From Diphasiastrum complanatum (taxonomy: Eukaryota; Streptophyta; Lycopodiopsida; Lycopodiales; Lycopodiaceae): a stretch of 64,000 bases of DNA. This document shows, piece by piece, positions 24,419 through 34,287 of the stretch (positions are counted from its first letter, which is position 1; each line of letters begins with the position of its first letter). The notes under the pieces are model-generated. The model saw nothing but the letters and a program-made list of their open reading frames with translations. It searched no databases and was not told where the DNA came from. Both the position numbers and the translations under genes were made by a program. Location of the stretch: assembly GCA_029204225.1 (NCBI GenBank), contig CM055107.1:27514572-27578571 (forward strand). The letters run 5' to 3'.

Positions 24419-25135
24419 ATGACTTCTTCCTCCTCCTCTGACGACACTGGCACCAAGTAGGTCATAACCCGTGAAGTGCCCTCTGCCACCCTGATTTGGC
24501 CCTTTTGTCTGCTTTCTTGATCCTATCTTGCCTTCAAACTGTTGGCCCTCTTCTTCAAGCAATGGAATTTTTCCCGGTGCTATTATCCTTTGACATCAAC
24601 ATGGGGCTAGCTCTCCATGCCTATGCAACGTGGGACGCGCCGAAGTCGCATTTCCACATCTTGTACCAGGGTACCACATACAAGGTACAAATAAATGCTA
24701 ACTCCAAGGTCACCGTCGGCATAGTGTCCGGACGATCGCCAACCCATCTCCCATCGCCAGGCCAAAAACCTCATCAAGCCATTCGTAACCAAGACTGCTT
24801 CTGAGATTCTAGTTCAGACTAACAACGAGTACTTGATAGAGGCTATCAACGATCTTGTAATCCATGCAGTTGCCTACTTGTTGAACAAGTTTCTAGTTGT
24901 TTCAACTTTTCGCAAGGATCGCATTCAGTCCAAGCTGCTCAGCCAGACCGTGGAATCTTTTATAGAATTCCCAAGCCCCTCGATGAGGCCATACGACTAG
25001 CATACCTTCCTGCTCCACAAGCTTTCCATTGCCATCAAACCTAACACGCATGACCACATCGTAGTAGGTCCCCTGCTGTGTAACTTTGCCTATGCACTTC
25101 TCAAGGAGAAGGTGCATGGAATTAACCGATTCTTT
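24419..25135 (+). pseudogene. ORF X copy downstream of T1(+) pol
   Basis: Starting with an ATG followed by a Ser/Asp run (TSSSSSDDTGTK), the + strand shows protein-like sequence in changing frames. One piece runs EYLIEAIND...AYLLNKF, another KPNTHDHIVVGPLLC. Both blocks have counterparts in the same order in ORF X of T2(-). It lies in sense about 1.1 kb after pol. I do not recognise it with confidence. The second block recalls, from memory, the putative plant transposon protein domain often seen in plant Ty3 elements. Stops and frameshifts make this copy a relic. Confidence 0.4.
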
Positions 25136-25169
25136 GTTCTGTCCACCTGCTATCTACCCGGCCATCGCG

Positions 25170-27010
25170 GCTTTCATATCCTCTGTCTCTTTTTATTTTT
25201 CTGTTACCAACTTTTTTTGATGGGCAATTTCTTGGTCCTGGTGCTTGACCTTATTTTCCAGCACTTGGTGCTGGCTTACTAACCAATCCATATGGTAGCT
25301 GGTTTTAAATAAGCTGATCATCGAACACTTTGCTGCTTCGGAGAGCTCTTCGGGATTAGAGATAGTTGGATACTGATTGGGGGTATGAGTGGGTGGTGTT
25401 AGTCCAAAAAATATACGTTGCTAAGGAAGTGAATGTGACAATGGAGGAAATGGAGAAACGACGTTAGTAGAAACAATAGTGGTGGTTAATGGAACAGCGG
25501 TGGTGGTGGTTAGTGGTGGAGTCAGACTTTCTCCTGATTGATCCGCTTTGCCCTCTTCGTAGTCGCTTATCTCCATCAGGTCCGCAGTAGTAAAATATGT
25601 CGACGTGTCTGTAAGAACGTGGACTTGCTTGGGCTTCTTGCTGAGCTGCTCCCGTGTCTTGGGGAATGATATTCCCCTCTCTCCCCTCCCCAAAAATGGT
25701 GTCTTTAGTGAGGGGTAATCCATATGGTAATCCAAAAGTGGTAATCCATATGGGAGGAGTGGTTGCTTGGTCTGGTGGCACAACTTGTGTATTTGTGTCT
25801 GTGGTTGCTGCCATAGATGTGGCTGCTCCATCACCCCCGTCGAGTGTGTGTGAGGGTGAGGAGTGCTGCTGGGATGCCATATTGGATTTAGAGGTGCCAT
25901 CTTGAGAGTTTGTCGAGCTCAAGGATGCCGAATGAGACTATGTTGTTTGGCTCATGGCTCATGGTTTCCTCTTGAGTGGCTCTTCATCAGATTCTGACTC
26001 TTCTGATTCTGTGGCATTCGAAGAACATCTCTTGGCCATGAGCTTCTTTCGGGTCCTCTGTTGTCGTGTGTCTAGGAGCTGGGCCTTGGATGTATCTTTC
26101 CCTTGTGCTATCAAAGATCCTTCAGCTGTTGGATCTTGGTGGGATCCCAGTGGTGTCAGCTACTTTTTTACTGTCAGCTTCATTATGCTTGTGTTAGGTC
26201 TTTTAGGGGCTGGCCCCTGTGGCGACGATGTCTGTGCACGGGACCGCTTGGACTTCTTGGACTGAATTGGAATGTCCCAAGCTTTGTCGGCCACCTGCAA
26301 CATCTCCCAGAGTTTAGGTCCGTTGTTTATCTGCTGGACATGAGGTATCCCATCAAGGTGGCGGTTGCTTGTTCTTAATACATTCATGAAGGCAGTTCGA
26401 AGCAAACTGGGGCCAATCATAGAGATTCTAGCCGTGCAGTCGTGAATCTGCCAACATGTGGAACAGAGACATCGAGATCTGATTATCTTGGTTTTGTAAT
26501 GCTAGGTGTACTTGGTTAGGTAAGCACAAGCATCAGCTAGAGCCGGATCGTTGATGGCATCGAACTGATACCCATCCTTTGTTTTCCACTTTTCAACAGA
26601 AGGATCTATGAACTTGAAATATGCTATTGTCTCAATTTTTTGCAAGGTTCTTGTAACTGCATTCGGTCCTCGAGGGAAGCCGAAGTTATGGAGGTCTGCT
26701 CCTGAAAGATAGATGTTGTAGGAGGCATAGGTCATGTGCAGCAGATATGGACTTTGGCAACCAGATAGAAGAGAAATTTGGAATTTAATCTAAGTCAAGA
26801 ATTTGTTTGTCTGTTGGTACCAAGTTGTCATCTCTGCAAGATCCAGCTGACCCATCTGTATGTCAAGCTTATTGGCATCTAAGTCATCAGAACTAGAGGA
26901 CAGGTGGGAAGACATTACTGGAAACTGTTGAAATTGCTCTTTGGAAAATATGGCTTGGTTGAGATTTGTAGTAGAGTTTTGGGAGGCTCGGCTCGGTCGA
27001 GATGGTGACA
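25170..27010 (-). pseudogene. ORF X downstream of T2(-) pol, unknown product
   Basis: The minus strand reads through several long frames. An N-terminal Ser/Asp-rich part (SSHLSSSSDDLDANK) is followed by QFDAINDPALADACAYLTKY, then ARISMIGPSLLRTAF. A basic run (QSKKSKRSRAQ), a Ser/Thr/Pro-rich section (25421-25922) and a C-terminal heptad-rich segment (HQVLENKVKHQDQEIAHQK, about 25220-25290), probably a coiled coil, complete it. Stops separate the pieces. Its place downstream of pol and in sense resembles the extra or env-like ORF of Athila-type elements, but no signal peptide or membrane segment is evident. Function unknown. Confidence 0.45.
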
Positions 27011-27265
27011 AGGAGGCTCGGTCGAGATGGTAATGAGAAGACTCGGTTGAGGTGGTGACAGATGAGACTCGGTCGAGATCAGAAGTGGAGGCTCAGTCGA
27101 AATGGTAACGGGTGAGACTTGGTTGAGGTGGTGACAGATGAGACTCGGTCGAGGTGGTGACAGATGAGACTCGGTCGAGGTGGTGACGGATGAGACTCAG
27201 TCAAGGTGGAACGGATGAGACTCAGTTGAGATCGGAAGTGGAGGCTCTGTTGAAATGGAACTGAG
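27000..27265. repeat. Minisatellite, about 26-bp unit (part 1)
   Basis: Imperfect tandem copies of GATGAGACTCGGTCGAGGTGGTGACA make up this stretch. The unit shares its GGTCGAG(G/A)TGGTGAC core with the array at 27960-28230, so both derive from one minisatellite. Confidence 0.85.
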
Positions 27266-27959
27266 GGTTCGGTGCAAAGCGGAGGTGTAGAATGGTGCGG
27301 TTGTGAGAAAGGAAGTGGATGGAGTCAGGTTGGAATGTTAAAAGGGAGTGGGTGAAGGAGGATGGCTCAAAGACACAAAGGTGTTTGTAGGTTGTCGATG
27401 AAAAATGAAAGTTTGCAGAGATGGAAACGATAGGTTATGGTGAAAGTGAGTAGGTGGGATGGTGATGAAGTTGGAAAACAAGGAGGTTGTGATGGTAATG
27501 GTTCTGAAGATGGTGTTTCACAATAGTGAAACTAGAGCGTGATGCGTGTTCCAGCGGCACTACCCCTCAACGCTTCGATGTGCAAAAGATTCAAATGAAA
27601 AAGTTGCACCTTCTGGCGATTTTAGGTTTTGTGATATCTTTGGTGATGGCGCTCGGACTGGTTTCAGAATGATGATGTGTGATGATCGACGGATGGAGTG
27701 TGTGAATAATGACTGATCAATGCAGTGTAAGAGCGCCAGGATCGAGTATGCTTGCTAGGAGATCGTCAGAAAGTAGTCGTAGGAAGGCTCCAATATTCGC
27801 ACGTCGCTGAGGTAAGAATGTTTGCATTTTGGAAGTATTCATGGTCATTCTCCATGTTTTCGTGGTCGCGATTTTGTTTTTAAGTGCCTAACTAGGTCGA
27901 CATCATAACGGGAAGATGCGGTCGAGATTTCCATTTTTTTTTTTGAGAAACTGCGTTGT
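27266..27959. other. No gene seen between minisatellite blocks
   Basis: About 700 bp of sequence separates the two minisatellite blocks. It contains no convincing coding frame and no LTR ends that I can define. Confidence 0.4.
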
Positions 27960-28230
27960 CTCGGTCCGCTCGAGATCTGAAGTGGGAGACTCGGTTGAGA
28001 TGTCAAGCAGGTGACTCGGTTGAGATGCTGAAGAGATGGCTCAGTCGAGGTGGTGACCAATTGACCCGGTCGAGATGGTGACCAAGTCGAGGTGGTGACC
28101 AACTAACCCGGTCGAGATGGTGACCAAGTGACGCGGTCAAGATGGTGACCAAGTGATGCGGTCGAGATGGTGACCAACTGGCTCGGTCGAGATGGTGACC
28201 AATTGACTCGGTTGAGATGGTGACCATTTG
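27960..28230. repeat. Minisatellite, about 25-bp unit (part 2)
   Basis: Regular copies of GACCAAGTGACGCGGTCAAG plus ATGGT, each about 25 bp, follow one another with single-base changes. The open frames across this block are translations of the repeat and not genes. Confidence 0.88.
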
Positions 28231-28249
28231 ACTATTGAGTATTGCATCT

Positions 28250-28740
28250 CAGTAATGGTGATGTAGAACTTTCTGAAGTGAAATATGATAGTGTCTCAAA
28301 ATAGAAGCTCCCATTGTAATGAAGTATCCCAGTGACCATATTTGTGCTATAAGTGAAAAGTTTGAGATAAGATATGTGCAGAAGTGAGCTAGACCTAAAA
28401 GACAATCCAACTCCATGAATTTGGCACTCGTCGTTGTTCGCCTGCGCAACTCTATCTCCATCATCAGTAAGCTCCAGGTTTTTGAACCATGATTTGTTGC
28501 CAGTCATGTGTCTCGTTGCTCCTAAGTCCACGTACCAATGTGTATGATCAATGGATTGTTGCGATGCTAATGTTGTTGCAAATGTCGTGCCTTGATCTTG
28601 GTTATCACTATCATTCTCTTCTTCGACAAAATTGGTCAACTGCTTCACTTTGCCCCTCTTAATATCCGCCTTCTTTTTGCGACAATCTCTTGCCCAATGT
28701 CCAGGATTTTGGCAAGCTGTTGTGTAGACCATTAGTTGTT
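28250..28740 (-). mobile_element. Ty1/copia gag-pol fragment (zinc knuckle and protease)
   Basis: A single minus-strand frame contains a zinc-knuckle remnant, CQNPGHWARDCRKKK, and about 75 residues later the copia protease active site region WYVDLGATRHMTGNKSWF. This is followed by a GVGLSF.SSSL stretch typical of copia protease. The active site reads Asp-Leu-Gly where most copia elements have Asp-Ser-Gly. No reverse transcriptase or LTR is attached. It is an isolated fragment lodged in the 3' part of the T2(-) region. Confidence 0.8.
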
Positions 28741-28915
28741 GACCTACAACTCTCTCTGAGAATGGAAAAAAGAGTATGAAAAATAAAGATGCACTAAAAT
28801 AAACAGATGCAGTGAACAAGCATAAAAACAATAAGAAGACATAAAAATAGTCATGCAAAATAATGAAAACAAAACAGGAAAAAATGTAAAACTAATATAT
28901 ACAATAGAGGTTGAG

Positions 28916-30060
28916 TTAAATAGGGTCAACAAAAAACAACTCTTTGTAGTACCGTCGTAGATGACCACCATTGATGACAGTGTCTAGGAGTACTCCATCA
29001 AGTGTTTGCAGTTGGATTGCTCCATTAGGAAAGATTTTATTGATAGCATAAGGTCCTTTGCTTCGGAATTTCAGTTTGTCTGGATGCTTCTTAGATGTGT
29101 AAAGAAGCACTTGGTCACCTAAGTGTAAATCTTTATTGCACAGGTGACAATCATGCCAGGCTTTTTGGCGACGTTTGTTAAGTAATTGTGCGTGATACGA
29201 TATGAGTCGAGTCTCACACAATTGGGCTAACGTAAATAGCCTGGTTTGGACTTGGTGTTCAATTGTAGCTTTCTCACATAAATCCGCAGAGAAAGTTTGC
29301 ATGACTCGCAAGGAAGGAACTAGGAATTCAACAAGCATTACTGTCTCTTGACCATATACGAGATGGAATGGGGTAACCCATCCAGTGTCCTTCTTGGGAG
29401 TCATGCGGTACGCCCAAATAGCGGAGAACAGTTTGGTTTCCCAATCTGATCGACTTGTTTCGACTATCTTGGTCAAGATTTTACAAATCGTCTTGTTGGT
29501 GGATTTTGCCTGGCCATTACATCTAGAATAGTACGAAGTACTTTTACGGTGGACAACAAGGTAATTGCAGAGGAGATTATCGATCACTTCATTTAAGAAT
29601 TGTGTGCCGCGGTCACTAACAAGCTCAATTGGACAACCAAAACGCGTAATATCATTTTCATAAAGAAAACACACTGCGGTCTTCACATTGGCATCCTTTG
29701 TTGCAAGTGCTTCTGCCCACTTGGTGGCGTTACTATCAGGATATAACATGTCTGGGTAGTCTTGGCTGCTGAGCTGATGGGCCCAACGAAGTCTATACCC
29801 CACTTATGGAAGGCTTCATCTTCTATAATGGGTGTTAGCGGGGTGAAGTCTACTTTTTTCTTTTTTGCTCGTTGGCAAACATCACATGTTTTAATGATAG
29901 CAAAGGTATCCTTAAATAGTGATGGCCACCATAAGCTCACGCGAAGGATGATCTTAGTAGTCGCTTCAGCAGAGAAGTGACCGCCACCGATGCTCTCATG
30001 TGCCTGAGATATGATAGGTCGTATCTCAGATTCATAAGCACATCTGTGTATAATATCGTC
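28916..30060 (-). pseudogene. T2(-) integrase
   Basis: The zinc domain reads AHESIGGGHFSAEATTK...CDVCQRAKKK. The core starts with HKWGIDFVGPISSAAKT and, after a frame change near 29760, continues in an open frame of 295 codons with VSDRGTQFLNEVIDNLL. The C-terminal part includes RRQKAWHDCHLCNKDL and LKFRSKGPYAI and ends at NGGHLRRYYKELFFVDPI. There is no chromodomain. The three acidic residues appear to be present but lie in two frames. Confidence 0.82.
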
Positions 30061-30079
30061 AGCACATCTATTCGTCCGG

Positions 30080-30549
30080 TTGTGCTAGGAGACCTCCTAT
30101 GGCATACTTGCTTGCATCGATATGCACATGAAATTCCTTCGTGTAGTCTGGGGAACGAAGTATGGGGGCTGTGGTAAGCGTTGTTTTTAACTCCTCAAAA
30201 GCTTTTATGCGCTCCTCGATCCATCTAGGGTCTACCACAACTAAATAAATGAGTCATGCCTTACCGACGTAGTCGATTATGAAGATGCGGTAGTAGCTAG
30301 TATGGCCTAGTAACACATAAGCTTTCTTCACTGTTGTGGGTAAAGGCATTTCAATTATCACCTTGATCTTTGAAGGATCTGTAGAAATACCATCCTTCGA
30401 AATGATATGTCCAAGGACAACCCCATGGGTTACCCTAATTTGACATTTCACAATTTAGTGCGATTCCAAACCTATGACAACGAATATTTTCTAGTGCTTC
30501 AAGGTGTTTGTCCACGGAGGAATGTACATCAAGGTCATCAAGATAGATC
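30080..30549 (-). pseudogene. T2(-) RT 3' half and RNase H remnant
   Basis: Next to the insertion the minus strand resumes with EIYLDDLDVHSS, the catalytic YxDD box, and continues with GHIISKDGISTDPSKIKVI and LLGHTSYYRIF. Then comes the start of RNase H, FHVHIDASKYAIGGLLAQ, after which the sequence jumps directly to the integrase zinc domain. Confidence 0.78.
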
Positions 30550-30554
30550 TCGAC

Positions 30555-31049
30555 TGTTATGCCCATGACTGGTCTCGGGTAGTGTGTCCACGCTAGGGAC
30601 CGGTAGACCAACAACCCGTAAGTTAATTGTTACTATAAGGGAATTGGGGCCCTTATGTGTACATGGTCATAATTAATGGTTGTAGGCCTAAACACATGGC
30701 GGTGGAGTTGGTATGGGTCTATCAGTGAGTCATTAGGGAACTGGATGACGTGGCCCCGATAGGCTGCAGACGTGTCCAGTGAGGTGTCACAGTGCACTAC
30801 TAGTGGTGCATGGGCCTTGGAGGGTATAAGTATACCTGCTGGGCTCTCACTAGTGTATGCTTGATTTGTGATGAGTAGCTACATGATGTTGGTATGACTC
30901 CTCTTTCCATGACTCTGATTGATCCATAGCTTGGGGGCTAGATCCGTACGATCTAGGTTTGGTTGGGGTGGTTTAATCTCCACCGGTTCCCATGTGTGGT
31001 TGCTTTGTATGGTATGCTTAGGCTAGAATCCTGTGTTGAGGACTTTATA
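30555..31049 (+). repeat. Family 2 left LTR
   Basis: A 495-bp LTR starting TGTTATGCCC and ending GGACTTTATA. Its right border is fixed by the primer site that begins two bases later, and its left border by the target duplication. The ends are TG...TA. Confidence 0.88.
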
Positions 31050-31050
31050 T

Positions 31051-31062
31051 TGGTATCAGAGC
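31051..31062 (+). other. Family 2 primer binding site (tRNA-iMet)
   Basis: TGGTATCAGAGC is complementary to the 3' end of initiator tRNA-Met and starts one base after the left LTR. Confidence 0.88.
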
Positions 31063-31075
31063 TGGGAACATGAAA

Positions 31076-31389
31076 GAAGCTTAAGGAGGAACTTTTCCAG
31101 TTTTAAGTTATGAGGACAAAACTTGAATAAGGGGGGAAGAATGTCATGCCCATGATTGGTCTCGGGTAGCGTGTCCACGCTAGGGACCGGTAGACCAACA
31201 ACCCGTAAGTTAATTGTACACATAAGGGCCCCAATTCCCTTATAGTCACAATTAACTTACGGGTTGTTGGTCTACCGGTCCCTAGCGTGGACACGCTACC
31301 CGAGACCAGTCATGGGCATGACATTCTTCCCCCCTTATTCAAGTTCTGTACTCATAACTTAAAACTGGAAAAGTTCCTCCTTAAGCTTC
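31076..31389. repeat. 142-bp inverted repeat with 30-bp spacer
   Basis: The left arm (31076-31217) and right arm (31248-31389) are reverse complements with about three mismatches. Each arm contains the last internal bases of the element, the polypurine tract and the first part of an LTR. Two copies of the 3' internal-LTR junction therefore face each other. The structure could form a long hairpin in DNA or RNA. Confidence 0.9.
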
Positions 31390-31399
31390 TGTAGAGCGT

Positions 31400-32245
31400 C
31401 TGTTTAGGCTTTACGGATTAACGAGTGATATTGTGAGCGATCGCGATCCGAAGTTCACCGGTCACTTTCGGTCGGCCGTATTTGCTAAGCTAGAGATGAC
31501 ATTGAGCTTGGGTTCTTCTAATCATCCTGAGACGGATGGACAGACGGAAAGAACAAATCAGACGATGGAACAAATGCTTTGGGCATATGTTTCTAGACGG
31601 CAATCTGATTGGGAAAAGTACCTTCCATTGATCGAGTTTGCCTATAATAGTAGTAAGCATTCGGCTACCGGTTATAGCTCGTTTATGCTTATGTACGATT
31701 TTGAGCCTAGATCACCCATTGCGGTTGAGACTCGGACGATCAACTTTTAGAAAGTAGTGAATTTCCTACACGATATGCAGGAAATGCTACAAATTGCACG
31801 TGAAAATGTCCAGAGTGCCCAGGATAGGGACATACATTATGCAAATCTGAAAAGACCCCCGAGAGACTTCCAAGTGGGAGATTGGGTATGTTTGAGAATC
31901 TCGAAGGATTAAAGTGTAATGCATACCGGAAAGCATTATAAGTTGTCCCCTAGATATAGAGGATCGTTTAAGATGTTGAAAAATATCAGATCCTTAGCTT
32001 ACCAATTGGAACTCCCGGATGGATCGCAAGTGCATCCCGTATTTCACGTTAGTCATCTCAAAAAGAGTCTATGTGAAGGAGAGCATCTTGGATCTGGAGG
32101 TCAGTTGGACCTGTTGGATGATCATAAGTGTATATAATCTTGAACCCGAAATGATTTTGGATACAAGAACTAAACGATTGAGAAATCGTATAGTTACCGA
32201 GCATCTGGTTCGATGGAGGGGATGTACAGATGATGACGATTCCTA
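31400..32245 (+). pseudogene. Family 2 integrase C-terminal half and chromodomain remnant
   Basis: SDRDPKFTGHFRSAVF and HPETDGQTERTNQTMEQML give the second Asp and the Glu of the integrase core. [20 protein letters not shown] follows, then KLSPRYRGSF and HPVFHVSHLKKSL of the C-terminal domain. At the end, ILDTRTKRLRNR...EHLVRWRG is a chromodomain-like stretch. Stops and frame changes occur at 31748 and near 31910 and 32130. The first half of integrase is missing. Confidence 0.82.
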
Positions 32246-32322
32246 GGAACAGGAAGGAAGCTTAAGGAGGAACTTTCCCAGTTTTAAGTTTCGAGGACGG
32301 AACTTGAATAAGGGGGGAAGAA

Positions 32323-32807
32323 TGTCATGCCCATGACTGGTCTCGGGTAGCGTGTCCACGCTAGGGACCGGTAGACCAACAACCCATAAGTTAATTGTGA
32401 CTATAAGGGAATTGGGGCCCTTATGTGTACATGGTCATAATTAATGGTTGTAGGCCTAAACACATGGTGGTGGAGTTGGTATGGGTATATCAGTGAGTCG
32501 TTATAGAATTGGATGACGTGGCTGCAGAGGTGTCCAGTGAGGTGTCATAGTGCACTACTAGTGGTGCATGGGCCTTGGAGGGTATAAGTATACTTGTTGG
32601 GCTCTCACTAGTGTATGCTTGATTTGTGATGAGTAGCTACATGCTGCTGGTGTGACTCCTCTTTCCATGACTCTGATTGATCCATAGCTTGGGGGCTAGA
32701 TCCGTACGATCTAGGTTTGGTTGGGTTGGTTTAACCTCCACCGGTTCCCATGTGTGGTTGCTTTGTATGGTATGCTTAGGCTAGAATCCTGTGTTGAGGA
32801 CTTTATA
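32323..32807 (+). repeat. Family 2 right LTR
   Basis: A 485-bp LTR beginning TGTCATGCCC, preceded by the polypurine run AAGGGGGGAAGAA (32310-32322) and ending GGACTTTATA next to the target duplication TCGAC. It differs from the left LTR by small deletions and scattered substitutions, so the insertion is not recent. Confidence 0.88.
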
Positions 32808-32812
32808 TCGAC

Positions 32813-33412
32813 AATCCTGTGTAGCAAGTCTTGGAAGGCCATTTGCATGACCCGATGAAACGTTGAAGGGGCGTTGTATAAGCCAAAAAGCATGACATTA
32901 TAAGCATAAACGCTATTTTTTGTGGCAAACACGGTTTTGTGTCTATCTTCAAGAGCAACTTGGACAAATAGCCACTAAACCCATCTAAGAAGCTGAAAGC
33001 TTCAGCTCCTGCCATTTCCTCAAGGATTTGTGTAGTTAAAAGTAAGAAAAAATGGTCTTTTTTTGTAACCGCGTTAAGATTCTTTAGATCGACGTAGATA
33101 CAAAGCTTGCCGTTTTTCTTGGGTACTATCACAATGGGTGATACCCAATCAGTATGTTGGACTTCATAGATGAAGCCACCATCCAGCAATTTCTTAATAT
33201 CTTCATCGATTCTGGTTACTTCAGTACGGCTTAGATCGAATAGGCTTAGCGTTCTCCTCTAAAGGAATAGTATGGACCGCTATTTCAAGTGGGACCCCTT
33301 TCATTTCAGTATAATTCCATGCAAATACATCCCTGTATTTACGGAGTAAGGTCGCCAGATCAAAAAGTTGACCTGGCGTGAGGTGGGCTCCGATGTGAAC
33401 AATGCAATCCAC
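32813..33412 (-). pseudogene. T2(-) RT 5' half
   Basis: The frame 32803-33189 contains DWVSPIVIVPKKNGKL, VDLKNLNAV and EAFSFLDGFSGY. A neighbouring frame has MLFGLYNAPSTFHRVMQMAFQD. Upstream (33221-33412) is the segment before the polymerase, with LRKYRDVFAWNYTEMKGV. The frame breaks at the foreign LTR, just before the catalytic box that resumes at 30549. Confidence 0.82.
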
Positions 33413-33590
33413 ATCTTCCTCAGGATCTTTAAGATTTAGCTCTATGGTTTTGGCTAGTCCTTTGATTTTCTAGGTTTGTGGAATACTCATCTCGTTTGCA
33501 CGAGCATGAGGTATCTTCAGGTATTATCCCGCCGTTTATGATGGATCGGGCCAATGGGTAACTGATCTGGCATGGAGCTCTGAATAGACT

Positions 33591-34259
33591 TTAGGGTATT
33601 TTGAAACTCTTTCGTGAGTTTCTCCATCTGTTGTTGGTGTTGTTGGTTAAGCAAATCCATCTGTGTTTTCCATAATTGTTCCCGAGTTTCTTCATTTGGT
33701 ATGAGTCATGGACAACACGGTGTGCTCTCCATTCTCGTCGTTCATCAACATCCGATCCCTCGTCTTCTTCGCGGATAGTGTCAGACATGGCTTGTTTTAA
33801 TGATGTGTATTTATCATTAGGTCGAAGCTCATGTCTGATCCATCTTGGAAGTCCAACTAGGAACCAGATGATGAGCATGGACTTTGTGGGTTGTTCTTGT
33901 ACCTGACTTTTTAATCTTTTTAATCTTTCTATATAATCACGTACTTTTTCATCTTTTGTCATTTTGATATTGCTTAATTTGACAAAAGGACTCTCAATCA
34001 GACAAAATGGTTTGAATCGCTTGCTGAAGGCTTCCTTCAAGAGTGACCAATCTCGTTTATCTTCATGATCCAGGTTGAAAAACCATTCTCGTGCTCGATC
34101 GATCATGGTTATTGAGAAGAGTTGTACCATGGCTTCTAGAGATGTTTTGCCATAGACATCACATGCGTTCTCAAAGACTTGAAGAAATCTCTGAGGGTCA
34201 GAATTGCCGTTGTACTTAGGAAGATCTAGCTTTGGTGTTCGTTGACAGTTTACGTTCAT
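33591..34259 (-). pseudogene. T2(-) gag
   Basis: This open frame of 222 codons carries the retrotransposon gag domain with DPQRFLQVFENACDVYG, AREWFFNLDHEDKRDW, LLKEAFSKRF, EKVRDYIERLKRL and WFLVGLPRWIRHEL. It then turns acidic (REEDEGSDVDERR). The ATG at 34259 is followed by the typical KLDLPKYNGNSDPQRFL start, so the frame is probably nearly full at its N-terminus. No zinc knuckle follows, because the next part of the element is deleted. Confidence 0.85.
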
Positions 34260-34287
34260 TTACGCAGACAGACTCTTTACGACCAAT

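Larger units (their letters stand above)
30555..32807 (+). mobile_element. Chromovirus family 2, internally deleted and rearranged
   Basis: LTRs at 30555-31049 and 32323-32807 flank this 2.25-kb element, and a perfect 5-bp duplication, TCGAC, flanks the whole (30550-30554 and 32808-32812). Inside are a primer site, a 142-bp inverted repeat, the 3' half of integrase with a chromodomain remnant, and a polypurine tract. Gag, protease, reverse transcriptase and most of RNase H are gone. The element entered T2(-) a few codons from its YLDD box. LTR differences include an approximately 12-bp deletion in the right copy. Confidence 0.9.
28916..34259 (-). mobile_element. T2(-): Athila/Tat-type Ty3 retrotransposon, split by an insertion
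   Basis: On the minus strand the order is gag (33591-34259), reverse transcriptase (33240-32813 and 30549-30250), an RNase H remnant (about 30150-30080) and integrase (30060-28916). A family-2 chromovirus at 30555-32807 splits the reverse transcriptase. The protease region is largely deleted: gag is followed within about 100-200 bp by the segment before reverse transcriptase. Most of RNase H is also missing. Its 5' border is close to another LTR (34288-35003) in the opposite orientation, so its own LTR is not visible. Confidence 0.85.

Noticed and set aside
25954-26265. Open frame with membrane-like C-terminus on the + strand
   Set aside because: It lies opposite the minus-strand ORF X frames, whose composition and motifs are more protein-like; taken as a shadow.
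31199-31320. Palindrome as an inverted-repeat DNA transposon
   Set aside because: Its arms consist of polypurine tract and LTR start of the surrounding element and have no target duplication of their own.
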